A stretch of DNA of 64,000 bases from Pueraria montana var. lobata. Taxonomy: Eukaryota; Streptophyta; Magnoliopsida; Fabales; Fabaceae. Shown in pieces: positions 1 to 10,702 of this stretch; positions within the stretch are counted from its first letter, which is position 1, and every line of letters starts with the position of its first letter. The notes below the pieces were generated by a model, which did no database searches, was not told the DNA's origin, and saw nothing but the letters and a program-made list of their open reading frames with translations. The stretch lies in the NCBI GenBank assembly GCA_026413185.1, contig CM048652.1:7904248-7968247 (forward strand), written 5' to 3'. The translations under genes and the position numbers were made by a program.

Positions 1-1996
1 AATCGTTTGACAGGGAAAGCATGCAAATTTGATAGCGCACACTTCAAAAATACTACTATATCAAACTTTGTCACCATCATTAGCGTTAAACGCACACACA
101 TAGGAATGTTTAGTTGTTGTGGGTTGGGAGGGTTGAATAGGAAATTTCCAAGACTGAACAAGAGTTTGCCTCTTTGAGAAACATCATTGATACTATTAAT
201 TTGGGTATACATTTTAATTATGTTTAATGATTTAAATTTAATTTTATTGAAATTAATTCTACTTAATTAACTTTAAAACAAAAGAATTCTTTGTCTTTGG
301 CAGTGCTTTTGAATATTGTGTCAAACAATATTTTAATTCTAAAATCAATTTTGAGGTGAAATAATTTCTGGATTTTTTTGTTAGATTTACAAATTTATAT
401 TACAAATTCTAAATAAGAATTTATTTGAATTTTCTTATCACTTCTCCCTAAAATTTACTTTTAGTCGAAATTAATATCTTTATTAAATTAAGATAATCTA
501 AAACTAAATTTATAAACGCTCGTCCATGCATACACTTAAGCAATTAAGGTTGTAAAGTAATAAGACGAATGAAACTCGTGTGTAATTTATGTACTCTTGT
601 GGGCACCATTTGACTATTCTTCTGATATAGCTGGACCCAGATTATTATTCGATTCTCTTAAGTGCAATAGTGAGTTTTTCTAAAAAGCCCAGACTCATCC
701 AAATTATGATTTTTCGCTTGTGTTTCTGTTGCCTTGGCCTAATTATAAAGAATATTGGTTTATTTGGTCACCATGTAGTTGTTGGTGACTTGGTGTGGGC
801 TTAAGGATATTTGGCACCATCCCAAGAGGGCTTGTTCATACTATTAACGAGCATATTTAAAAGATGGGGAAAAGGAAAAAGAAAAAACACCGAAGACATG
901 AACCATTTTGCTACTTAAGACAATTTTTTTCTTATCCTGCTTGTTCAAAATTTTACTACTTGGTAGATTTTTTAGCACATTTAGATTTCAAGTGAAGATG
1001 AGAAGTAACTCTAAAAGAGTTATTCATTAAGTAATTTAATCTCTCCTCAAAAATAAAATATAATCATATTGAATTATTATTATTAATAAAATAATAGATA
1101 CTATTAGAAAAATGTAAAAATAAATAAATATGTCATTTTATACAAATAATTTATCATTGTATACAAAACAAATGTTTTTTTTTCTCTTTCTCTCTTTATT
1201 TTCTCTCCTATACAAAAACAAGAAGAAAAAACCAAATTTTCTTGCATCTCTTGTATTTCAGTTTTCTTTTCTTACTAAGACAAAGAAAGGGCCTAAGTCT
1301 TGAAGAGTGTGAATGAAATTATAGAAATGCACCAGTGTGGCACAACCTACCAAGTCTACCACATTTGCTGCTAATTGAAAAGGTTGGTGAAAGTGAAAGA
1401 AGAGAAATGAATTGTGATGGCCAGGCAGCACGGTAAAGTGCTTTGCAAAAAGGTCGTAACAAAATAGAGAGAGAGAGTATGTGGAGAGAGGAGGGGTCAG
1501 TTAGTGGCAAGTAATATTTGCTCATATGGATATGAATTTGGTGATGATTTCGTTATAATAGCACAAGGAATCATTCCCACCTCTGTGCTCACGCAGAGAC
1601 ACTATTTCCTTTCCCTCGCAAATTGGGACTTACCTTTTAAAACGAAATCATTTCCGTTTGAAAGTTTGTCTCCATGACCATGAAAAGAAAACTTCCATGC
1701 AAATTCTGCGTGAAACATTTTTTATTTATTTTTTCGACTCGACAAACAGCTTGCACTGCCAAGCAAACAAACATAGTACCATGGAAAAATATGCGTTGTA
1801 TACACCCCCATTATTTGTTCATTCGCGGCAAAAAAAGTTTACATGAAAATAAAAAGGTCGAAAAGAGGTACTTTGACCAGCCAAAATGAGAATTAATGGA
1901 GAACAAGAAAAATACAAACATAACAGGCACCGCGTGAACTAAAAGCCACGGTAATTATATGACCAGATTAATGAATGCTAGTAGGAAATTACTATC
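1..1996. other. AT-rich intergenic DNA, no gene seen
   Basis: I see no protein with recognisable domains, no RNA gene and no bounded mobile element here. The short open frames are in low-complexity or unrecognisable sequence. A short GA run lies near 1469-1484. Confidence 0.6.
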
Positions 1997-2130
1997 TAGT
2001 ACTCCGTTCATTTTCATTTTTATCTACTACTTCCTTCATTCAAAATGAGTATTGTTTTAGATTTTTTGTCTTAGATTTTTTTACACAGACTAAGATAGTA
2101 CTCCGTTCATTTTCATTTTTATCTACTACT
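1997..2130. repeat. 100-bp tandem duplication beside a MITE
   Basis: A segment of about 34 bp beginning TAGTACTCCGTTC occurs at 1997-2031 and again at 2097-2130. Each copy is followed by a version of the same MITE start, diverged in the first copy (near 2032) and better preserved in the second (2129 on). This looks like a roughly 100-bp tandem duplication of the MITE 5' end plus its flank. Confidence 0.6.
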
Positions 2131-2382
2131 CCCTCCATCCTAAATTAAGTATTGTCTTAAATTTTTTTATACAAACAAAAAAAAACTATTAAATAGATGA
2201 AAGAGAAACGTAATTTTACAAAACTAACCTTATTATTAATATTGTATTGAAAAGCTAAAATAACCCTTATTAGGGGTATTAGTGGAAAAAAGTAATTAAT
2301 ATTACATTGAAAAGTCAAATACAACACTCATTTTGAGACAAATTTTTTTTCCAAATGCGACACTCATTTGGGACGGAAGGAG
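2129..2382. mobile_element. Stowaway-like MITE (Tc1/mariner type)
   Basis: The ends are inverted repeats: CTCCCTCCATCC on the left and GGACGGAAGGAG on the right, the classic plant Stowaway terminus. The element is flanked by TA on both sides (2127-2128 and 2383-2384), the expected target duplication. It is 254 bp, AT-rich inside and has no coding capacity, so it would depend on a mariner-like transposase elsewhere. Confidence 0.85.
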
Positions 2383-2678
2383 TATTGTTTAAGGTTGTTA
2401 CGTAAAAATTAAGAAATGTAATAATTTTTTTTTATTCCAATAAAATAATTATGGAGTTTCTTATTTTACCCCTTTTCTTTTCCAATAAATGCATGTGTAT
2501 GATAATTAAAGATTATGAGACAAGTAAATGTATAATCGACAAATGAGTAATTAATGTGATATCGAACTTTGTAAATGACAGATAAATAGAAATAATTTTT
2601 TTTTTCAAAACTCCAATAGTTAAAAAGAAATAAAGGGAGTTTTATCAGGAAACAATTTTACTAAAATATCTTTATTCT

Positions 2679-2759
2679 ATTAAAGGAGTCTAGCTTAGTT
2701 GGTTGAGCAACATGAATATTGTAAATTCTTGGTACTGTTTTCGATTCTTACAAATAAAA
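2679..2759 (+). mobile_element. Short tRNA-derived retroposon
   Basis: An 81-bp insert has a pol III A-box-like TAGCTTAGTTGG at 2691-2702, a degenerate B-box-like TTTTCGATTC near 2738, and an A-rich tail. It is flanked by a 16-bp direct repeat with one mismatch (2663-2678 and 2760-2775), which fits target-primed insertion. It is no longer than a tRNA, so it may be a retroposed tRNA pseudogene or a 3'-truncated SINE. The B box is too decayed to call a working tRNA. Confidence 0.55.
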
Positions 2760-3651
2760 AAAATATCCTTATTCTTTTTTCTAATCTTAATAAATTTATT
2801 ATTAAGTATTTCAAGATAATAGTATTTATTATAAGATAAATTTAAAATAGATATTTGAATATCTCATTAAAAACAGAAAACACCAATCAATTTAATTTTT
2901 TTTCTAAAAGCTAAAACTACAGTGGAAGTATCAAGATTAGTGCTGCGGGACGCACCAACGAATGTCTAGTGTTTATTGTTTACGTATACGAATGCACTTC
3001 ATTAATTATACAGAACAGACCATAATAAATACAACGAAATAAAAATTCGTATAAGCCTGTGATTGATTATTTATTTGTTTTCTCTCTCTTAACCGTAACC
3101 CAAAACCCCTCCCTTGATTGTTAGTACTTTCATTTTATTAGTTATCTTTCAATTTAGTGCAAATTCGTTCCAAAATTATTCATACTAAATAGCACTTTTC
3201 TTAATTATATAGCACTTTTCTTAATTATATATGTAACTAGTACAAAAAATGCCTATCATTATGTTGCGAATTTGTATATACACGAAAATTGCAAACCCTT
3301 TTGTTATAATTTAATTAAATTTTGGAAGTGTAACATGCTATAATATGAAATTAGGTGATTTAATTAAATTTATCTAACATTTCCAAGTGGAATATAATTA
3401 AATTCCTTCATAAAAATTAATCAAAAAAAAAAATTCCTTCATAAAACTTAATTACATGCGTTATACACCTGAACGAAAGCGTAAGAATGCAAATAGAAAA
3501 ACATTCCCAAAAATTTGTCCTTATTACAAAGCACTACAAAATGTGGACACCTCTTTGAAGAATGAAGATCCAAAATTTGATTCACTACATTATGAGGAAT
3601 TAGCTCTTTCTATTAAATAAAAAAAAAAACAAAAAATCCAGATGCAGTTAT

Positions 3652-3839
3652 TTTTTTTTGGTTCTATGACGAGGAGTTTCCACAGCTTGTACGAGACGGG
3701 AACTAGTCTCCCGCAGGAGTTTGTTCGGCACATCGATGGGTGGCATCCTTCCCAGCTGAGATTTTTTCCATATCCAATACTCGAATCCGAAATCTTAGTT
3801 AAGGGACGAGAGACCTTAACCACTCACGCCAACCTGATC
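3652..3839 (-). mobile_element. Full-length tRNA-derived SINE
   Basis: The 188-bp insert is flanked by a perfect 12-bp target duplication AGATGCAGTTAT (3640-3651 and 3840-3851). Read on the minus strand it starts with a tRNA-like head, with A-box-like GGCGTGAGTGG near 3833 and B-box-like GGATTCGAGTA near 3790, and ends in a short poly(A) seen as a T run at 3652-3659. The head resembles a Leu or Ser tRNA, which is inference. It is non-autonomous and would need LINE machinery. Confidence 0.8.
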
Positions 3840-3851
3840 AGATGCAGTTAT

Positions 3852-6297
3852 ATTAACTAGTTAAGTAATATGATTAAATTATTAGTCTTTATAATTAATA
3901 TATGTAATAATTTAAAAGTGTATTCTAAATAATTAGCTATGGCTAAGTAATTATAAAAAAAAGACTTATTGTAAGATAAGAATTAAAATACATTTTCCAC
4001 ATAAATTTTGCTTTCGTTCCGGACCCTTCTGCTCATCATTCCTGGAATATTTCCAAGCTTACCAGAGACCTACTTTCCACTTTTTGTCTGAAATTAGGTG
4101 TTGACTACACACTCTGTGACAAACGGGAAAAGTAAAGGGTTTCCCTATTAGTTTAGCATTTTAGCATATGATTATTGTTGTCTATTACTGCGTAAGTACT
4201 TGCCGATAGCCTGAGACCAAACATTTATTTTTTAAGAATACTATCCAAATTCTTATAATCTTATCGCAGAAATTACAATTATTAAAAATAACGCTTTGTT
4301 TGTTCAGAACTTACGAAAGAGATTAGTATTATTTTTTTATACAAAGAACTTACGAAAGAGATGAAAAGTAAATTAAAATAATGTAACTCTTAATTGTTCT
4401 ATTATCATTGCATAACAAAGGAAGAAATAAAAACATATATTTGTTGCTGTAAAAAAAAATAGTTTGTTGGACGGAAAAAGAAGGGAAGAATTTTTTTTAT
4501 ATACGATGATATTTTTTTACATATTATTATTTATTTAAAAATTTTATGTCATTTTATATTAGTATTTTTTTTATTTAGCTTCTTATACTACTACACAAAA
4601 GAAAGAACATTTTTTCTTTTATCAAACAACCTAATTTTTTTTATCTTTTTTTTTCGTTTACTTTCTTTCCTAGGACAAATATACCTTAAATATATTGGCA
4701 GACCATTTGATTTTCTTAAACAATGATTTTTTTTTAAAACAAACAATATATGATGTAATTTATTAAGTTTCGAGACTTACTCTGATCTTGGAATGGATCT
4801 GCCATTTTAATCTTTAATTTTCGTTCATAAAAAAAAATACGTGTGCCAAATTTAATATTTTTGTTCAGATAAAAAATGTTGACATCATTAACAGAGAAGG
4901 AGAAAATATTATTATTCGCTTTTTTACTTTTACATTTGTCTTGAAAAAATTGTAAGACAAAGGAAGCGAATTCCGACTTTGTCACAGGTTTGTAATTATT
5001 TTTGAGTTGCATAGTTTCGAATTTTCGGAAAACTTAAAAATTATGCTATGCGCATGAACAGAGATAGAAATAGGTCATGCGATTTGTTTGCTCTCTATTT
5101 TTTTTTTTTGTTGAATATTTGTGTGTTTGTTTGTTTGTTTGCTCTCTAGGATTCAACTTACGAAAATTTTTATTCATCAAATAAATCAATTCTCGTTGTA
5201 AAACATGTTTATTTAAAAAATGATTTTATATCATTAAAAAAGTTTTCTAACAAATTAGTATATTTAAGTAAATATATTATTATTATTATTTGTACAGGTT
5301 GTTGTTGTTGTTGTCCCAAATATAATATTTTAAGGTTATATTTATAATTTATTTAAATGTTTAGATTTGTAAGGTATTTAATTTTTTTTATAATAAATTA
5401 TGTTCTTATTTCCTAAATAGATTTTTAAATCATGTTAAGCCTAAAAATTTAATATAAAATAAATAGATTAAGTTTAGACCTTAGAATTAAGAAATAGATC
5501 AAATTTATTAAGATAAAATATTACTTAAACCATTTTCACACTTAACTGTCAATGAATAATGAACATGTTATACTTTTTTAAAATTATTATTTACTTAAAA
5601 TTTAATTTTGATGTGTTGTATACAAAACTTTGGTAAATGCTAGTGTCCTAAGCACATGGTTAAGGAAGTAAAAAAAGATTTTTTTTATTGAATTGCAAAA
5701 AGTTGTGTCTCCTATATTTGGTAGGATCTCCTTCTATCTTTTGGACCGACTATGAGACTAATTCTCGATCTGGAATTTAGTTACACATAAAACTCCTCCT
5801 CCTTTCCAAACATATATTCTGCGATAATCAAACCTATGTCCTTTCTTACAAATTCGTTGTCAATTGAGTTACTTCTATTGTAATGTTAAAGTTGTTAATT
5901 TAAATAATAATAGACAATTAAATGTAACTATAAAACTTTTTATATTAACAGCATCAAAAATAAATTTATTTGTATGGAATACTACAGAGAAATCTTTATG
6001 TGGACTTTTTTTGTGTAAGTAATATTTTTTTCACCCTTGTACAGCGTACAAATTGTATGGTAAATGTGTTTGTTTGTTGAGTAGTTGTGGGAATTTTGAC
6101 ATTCAGAACTCGCTCCTTTGCTGCAAAGAAAGAAAGCACCGAAGGATAATTTAGATTGGCTCTTATAGTCAGCAGAGGTCAGATCAGATGACCCACGAAA
6201 TAAACCTCTCTTTGTCCACATCCACAGTGGGCGATGGGTTGTTACCCATTCATCCTGCCAGTCAAGTACTGTAACACTAATCTGTCCTTTTTTTTGG

Positions 6298-6341
<44 letters not shown>

Positions 6342-7090
6342 GTGAGTAGCAGTATTATCATTTTTTTTTCATTTAAAAAGTTAAATTGGTGCTATAGATT
6401 ATTAAAATAAGATAAATACTAATAAGTATCTTAAGGATACTGATTAAGAAATTAAAAAAAATTTTTTTTTATTAAAAGGCAAAAAATTACATTATTTGTA
6501 ATTTTTTTGTATTTTTCTAAAAATTTTATACTAATTTTTTTTTTAATTGCTTAATCAGTTCACTGGATAATAAGATCCTTGAAATAAAATAGATTTGAAA
6601 TTAGGGTTATTTATTGTACTACTGTGTGAAGTGACTGCATGGGCAGATAGGTCATTCCCGTGAAATCTATCTCTAGCTACGTTGTCACAGTAAAATTAAT
6701 GAACTAAATTCGTAAATAAAAAGGGTTGGTTGCTGTGAGTTTTTGGTTATCCGAGTTCTGAATGTCTGAATCCTTTCCCCAATTCCCACTTGCGAGCCCA
6801 CTCTAGTGCCCCATTTCATGTCATGCTCTCACTAGATTCAGCTACATAGCTACCTCATCACACGCTTTCAAGTTTCCAAGGCACATAGACACAGACACGC
6901 TCAGAACCTGACCAAAATAGTTATATCCTACTCACATTTACATTCCCACCTCTTTCCTTTCCCCTCACCATTCTCGAGATTCTCGCCTTTTACATTTACA
7001 TTACGCTCTCATTCTGGGTTTAAGGTAGGGTTTAACCCAGGGTAGTACTAGTAACTAGAAACAGTTTTTAACAAAACAAAAAAAAAAGAA
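3852..7090. other. Gene-poor DNA upstream of ANT
   Basis: No coding sequence is recognisable. The stretch is AT-rich with poly-A/T runs and an (ATT)n tract at 6301-6338. The last few hundred bases (from about 6780) become pyrimidine-rich and probably include the ANT promoter, but I could not fix a TATA box or start site. Confidence 0.5.
6301..6338. repeat. (ATT)n microsatellite
   Basis: A tract of about 12 perfect ATT units. It is a likely length polymorphism and has no coding role that I can see. Confidence 0.95.
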
Positions 7091-7095
7091 AAGAA

Positions 7096-7124
7096 GAGAG
7101 AGAGAGAGAGTGTGTGTGTGTGTG
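7096..7124. repeat. (GA)n(GT)n compound microsatellite in the probable ANT leader
   Basis: A GA run is followed directly by a GT run, about 420 bp upstream of the ANT start codon. GA-rich leaders are common in plant developmental genes. No specific factor binding can be claimed from sequence alone. Confidence 0.85.
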
Positions 7125-7172
7125 GGCAAACCAAAAGACGTGGTCTTTCTTATTGATATATACACAGATCCC

Positions 7173-7540
7173 TATGGAATGAAGTGGGTGCTCCCCAATC
7201 TTCACTTGCCGAGAATTCATTCCTTTTGCTTAGTTTAAAGAGACCAGTTTTGTTGTGTTCCGAGAGAGACAGATTTGTGTTGAGCGAGCACATAGAACGA
7301 TGAGTTCGGTTGGTAGTAGAGGAGAAAAAAACTTTGCATTGTTGTAGCAAGACAACAAAACAAAAACCAAGCCTTCATATATATGCAGAGGAGGCAAGAG
7401 TTTTTTTTTTTCCTTCAACATGATGATGATTAGTTTATTTGCCAAACAATGATTGCCTTGTGTTCCTTCGTAGTGTAGTGTAGTGTAGCAATTCCAAATC
7501 CTTTTCGAGTAACCAAAAAGAAAAAACAAAAGCAAGGAGG
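7173..7540 (+). promoter_or_regulatory. Probable ANT 5' leader with upstream ATGs
   Basis: Several ATGs precede the main start. One at 7178 opens a 19-codon frame ending TAA, one at 7300 a 15-codon frame ending TAG, and one at 7383 a 16-codon frame ending TAG. All stop before 7541 and would act as uORFs if this segment is transcribed and unspliced. A short tandem TAGTG repeat lies near 7473-7488. The transcription start is unknown, so the leader status is inferred from the distance to the start codon. Confidence 0.4.
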
Positions 7541-10500
7541 ATGAAGGGCATGAATGAGAGTAACACCGATGAAGGAAACAATCATAACAACTGGTTGGGG
7601 TTCTCTCTTTCACCCCACATGAAAATGGAGGTTACTTCAGCAGCCACTGTTCCGACAACCTTCTACATGTCCCCTTCTCACATGTCCAACTCCGGAATGT
7701 GTTACGGTGTCGGGGGAAATGGTAACTTCCACTCTCCTCTTACCGTTATGCCTCTCAAGTCTGATGGGTCACTTTGTATCTTTGAAGCTCTCAATAGATC
7801 ACAAACGCAAGGTTGGTTTTCTTTCTTTTCCATTTTTTTTTATTTTGTTTTTTTCTCCAGAAAATATTTTATAAAGATGTACTATTTTTTATGTCATGTG
7901 TGGCTCTTTATTAATCATTACCTTGTGACCTTGGGTACATTATTGAAGTGATGGTGCCAACTTCGTCTCCGAAATTGGAGGACTTCTTAGGTGGTGCAAC
8001 TATGGGAACTCACGAATATGGAAGCCACGAGAGAGGCCTGAGCCTAGACAGCATCTATTACAACACCCAAAATGCAGAGGCTCAACCCAACAGAGACCTT
8101 CTCTCAGAACCCTTCAGGCAACAAGGGCATATGAATGTCCAAACACACCCTTATTATTCAGGACTTGCTTGCCATGGAATGTATCAGGCACCGTTGGAGG
8201 AAGAAACAACAAAGGAAACGCACGTTTCAGTTTGCAGCTCTTTAATGCCTCAGATGACAGAAGAAGGTTTCAAAAACTGGGTGGCTCCACGGGAGTATTC
8301 AACTCATCAGCAGCAGGTTTTGGAGCAGCAAATGAACTGTGGCATGGGGAAGGAGAGAAGTGGTGTGTCTTTAGGAACTGTGGGGTGTGGAGAGTTACAA
8401 TCTCTAAGCTTAACTATGAGTCCTGGTTCTCAGTCTAGTTGTGTCACTGCTCCTTCTGGGACAGATTCTGTGGCTGTGGAAGCAAAGAAGAGAGGGCATG
8501 CTAAGTTGGGTCAGAAACAACCGGTGCATAGGAAATCTATTGACACATTTGGGCAAAGAACGTCGCAGTATAGAGGTGTGACAAGGTTAGTTAATAGCTT
8601 TTGAAACTTTCTTCATTTTGTGTGACTTTTACTGTTATTTCCAATCTGGAAATAAAATGATTCTCTTTGTTTAGTCAATTATGTTCTTTTGATAATAAAT
8701 GTTGTTGATTGAATCCCGGTGATTGTTTTCTTTTCCATTAGGCATAGATGGACTGGTAGGTATGAAGCGCATTTGTGGGATAATAGTTGCAAGAAGGAAG
8801 GGCAGACTAGGAAAGGAAGACAAGGTTAGTGAGAAAGAAATAATAGTGGTTGACATTTTTATTATTAATTTTTTGGAAGTATTGTTCTCCATTAAAGCTT
8901 TGTTGGTCCCTAATCTGACATGTGCCCACTAACTTGTGTCATGTGTTGGTCTTTGTGGATGACGATTAAATCGAACTTTGCATGTTGCAGTATATTTGGG
9001 TAAGTCTTCTCCCTCACTTAAAGGCTTTACATTTTGCTATACTCTTGTTACTGATTCTAATTGCTACGTGGTCAATGTTGTTTTTGAACTAAAGGGGGTT
9101 ATGATATGGAAGAGAAAGCTGCAAGGGCCTATGATCTCGCGGCTCTTAAGTACTGGGGACCTTCGACGCATATTAACTTTTCGGTATATTTCATTTCGTG
9201 TAGCATTTTTTTCTGCTTGATTCGAATCTTGTGTGGTCGAAATCCCACTCTTTTTGTTCACTTTGGCAGATAGAAAATTACCAAGTTGAACTTGAGGAAA
9301 TGAAGAACATGAGCAGACAGGAATACGTTGCACATTTGAGAAGGTACACATGTTTATTAATTAAAAATTATGTAGGGAAAAGCTACCAATTGTTATATGA
9401 TAATCATTGTGATCGAGTATTTATTTGCTTTGCAGAAAAAGCAGCGGATTTTCAAGGGGTGCTTCAATATACAGAGGGGTCACAAGGTTCGTGTGTTTCC
9501 CCTGCCCCTTATTTTTTTCATTAGGATTAGTGACACACTTTAGTTTGGAAATTTGAGTTAAGTTCATTTTTTTTTTAATATTATGCAGGCACCACCAACA
9601 TGGTAGATGGCAAGCAAGGATAGGCAGAGTTGCCGGGAACAAGGACCTTTACCTAGGGACATTCAGTAAGTCCTAAATTACTGTCAATTCCTAATTACAA
9701 GTGGTCTTAAAAATTTGTATCAGAAACCAAGAATGCTAATTTTGGTGTATTTTTATCCCTTTAGCTAGTTTAAAAAAGTAGCAGCTTCATATGGCATTTA
9801 TTTGATTTCTGCTTCATTCTTTTTCTTTCTTTTCCCAAACACTAGTAGTGCTTTTATAAGGCTGACCATACCGCTACTTTGAATGCAACATGCCACCTTT
9901 TTTAAGGCTGTTACTTTGCCTGATAAAAATATGATAGAGATGGATAAAGGGTATCTTGACAAGAATGGTTTAAGTAAAGTTCAAATTTTCGAAATGCCTT
10001 TGTGATTCTAAAAAATAAAAATAAAAATTAATGTTCATTTTTCCTTTAGGCACACAAGAGGAAGCAGCAGAAGCATATGATGTAGCCGCAATCAAATTCC
10101 GCGGCGCGAATGCAGTCACAAACTTTGACATTTCAAGATACGATGTTGAGAGAATCATGGCCAGTAGCAATCTCCTCGCTGGGGAGCTTGCAAGGCGTAA
10201 CAAAGATAACGATCCAAGAAACGAGGCCAGTGTATTAGTAACAAGTGTTAACAATGAGGAAGCGGTTCAAGCGAGAAACAACAATGAAACCGATTCAGAG
10301 TGGAAGATGGTTCTGTTTAATCAGCCTTCACAGGGAAATGGCAGTGACCAAAAAATAATGAACTGCGGAAATTACAGAAACAGTGCATTCTCTGTGGCCC
10401 TACAAGATCTCATTGGGATTGATTCGGTGGGTTCTGGGCTGGAGGAGTCTAGCAAAATTGGGACTCATTTTTCAAACCCGTCCTCGCTGGTGACCAGTTT

Positions 10501-10702
10501 AAGCAGCTCAAGAGAGGCTAGTCCTGAGAAAACGGGTCCCTCGCTTCTGTTTCCAAAGCCCCCAATGGAAACAAAGATTGTGAACCCCATTGGTGGTACG
10601 AGTGTTACCTCTTGGTTGCCCTCACCAACGGTCCAAATGAGGCCACCTCCTGCAATTTCTTTGTCTCACTTGCCAGTTTTTGCTGCTTGGACCGATACTT
10701 AA
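7541..10702 (+). CDS. ANT: AINTEGUMENTA-type double-AP2 transcription factor, nine exons
   Basis: Exons: 7541-7811, 7949-8585, 8742-8824, 8991-8999, 9095-9183, 9270-9343, 9436-9486, 9589-9665, 10050-10702. All junctions are GT-AG and in phase, giving 647 aa. Two AP2 DNA-binding repeats lie at about residues 297-363 and 399-457, each opening with YRGVTR, joined by a linker with EYVAHLRR. The 9-nt fourth exon encodes the YLG core and is a hallmark of AP2-subfamily genes. The N terminus has WLGFSLSP at 18-25 and a PLKSDGSLC block, and [15 protein letters not shown] lies before the repeats. With [20 protein letters not shown] these favour ANT over BBM/PLT relatives, as does the close match to ANT around [23 protein letters not shown] promotes cell proliferation and organ growth in primordia, in the nucleus. 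Length is slightly above the usual 550-600 aa. AIL1 is the main alternative name. Confidence 0.95.

Noticed and set aside
1658..1889. Two overlapping short frames on the + strand
   Set aside because: Low complexity, no domain, overlapping each other in different frames.
7541..10702. miR172 target site in the AP2 gene
   Set aside because: I looked for the usual AP2-clade site in the coding region and did not see it. ANT-clade genes normally lack it.
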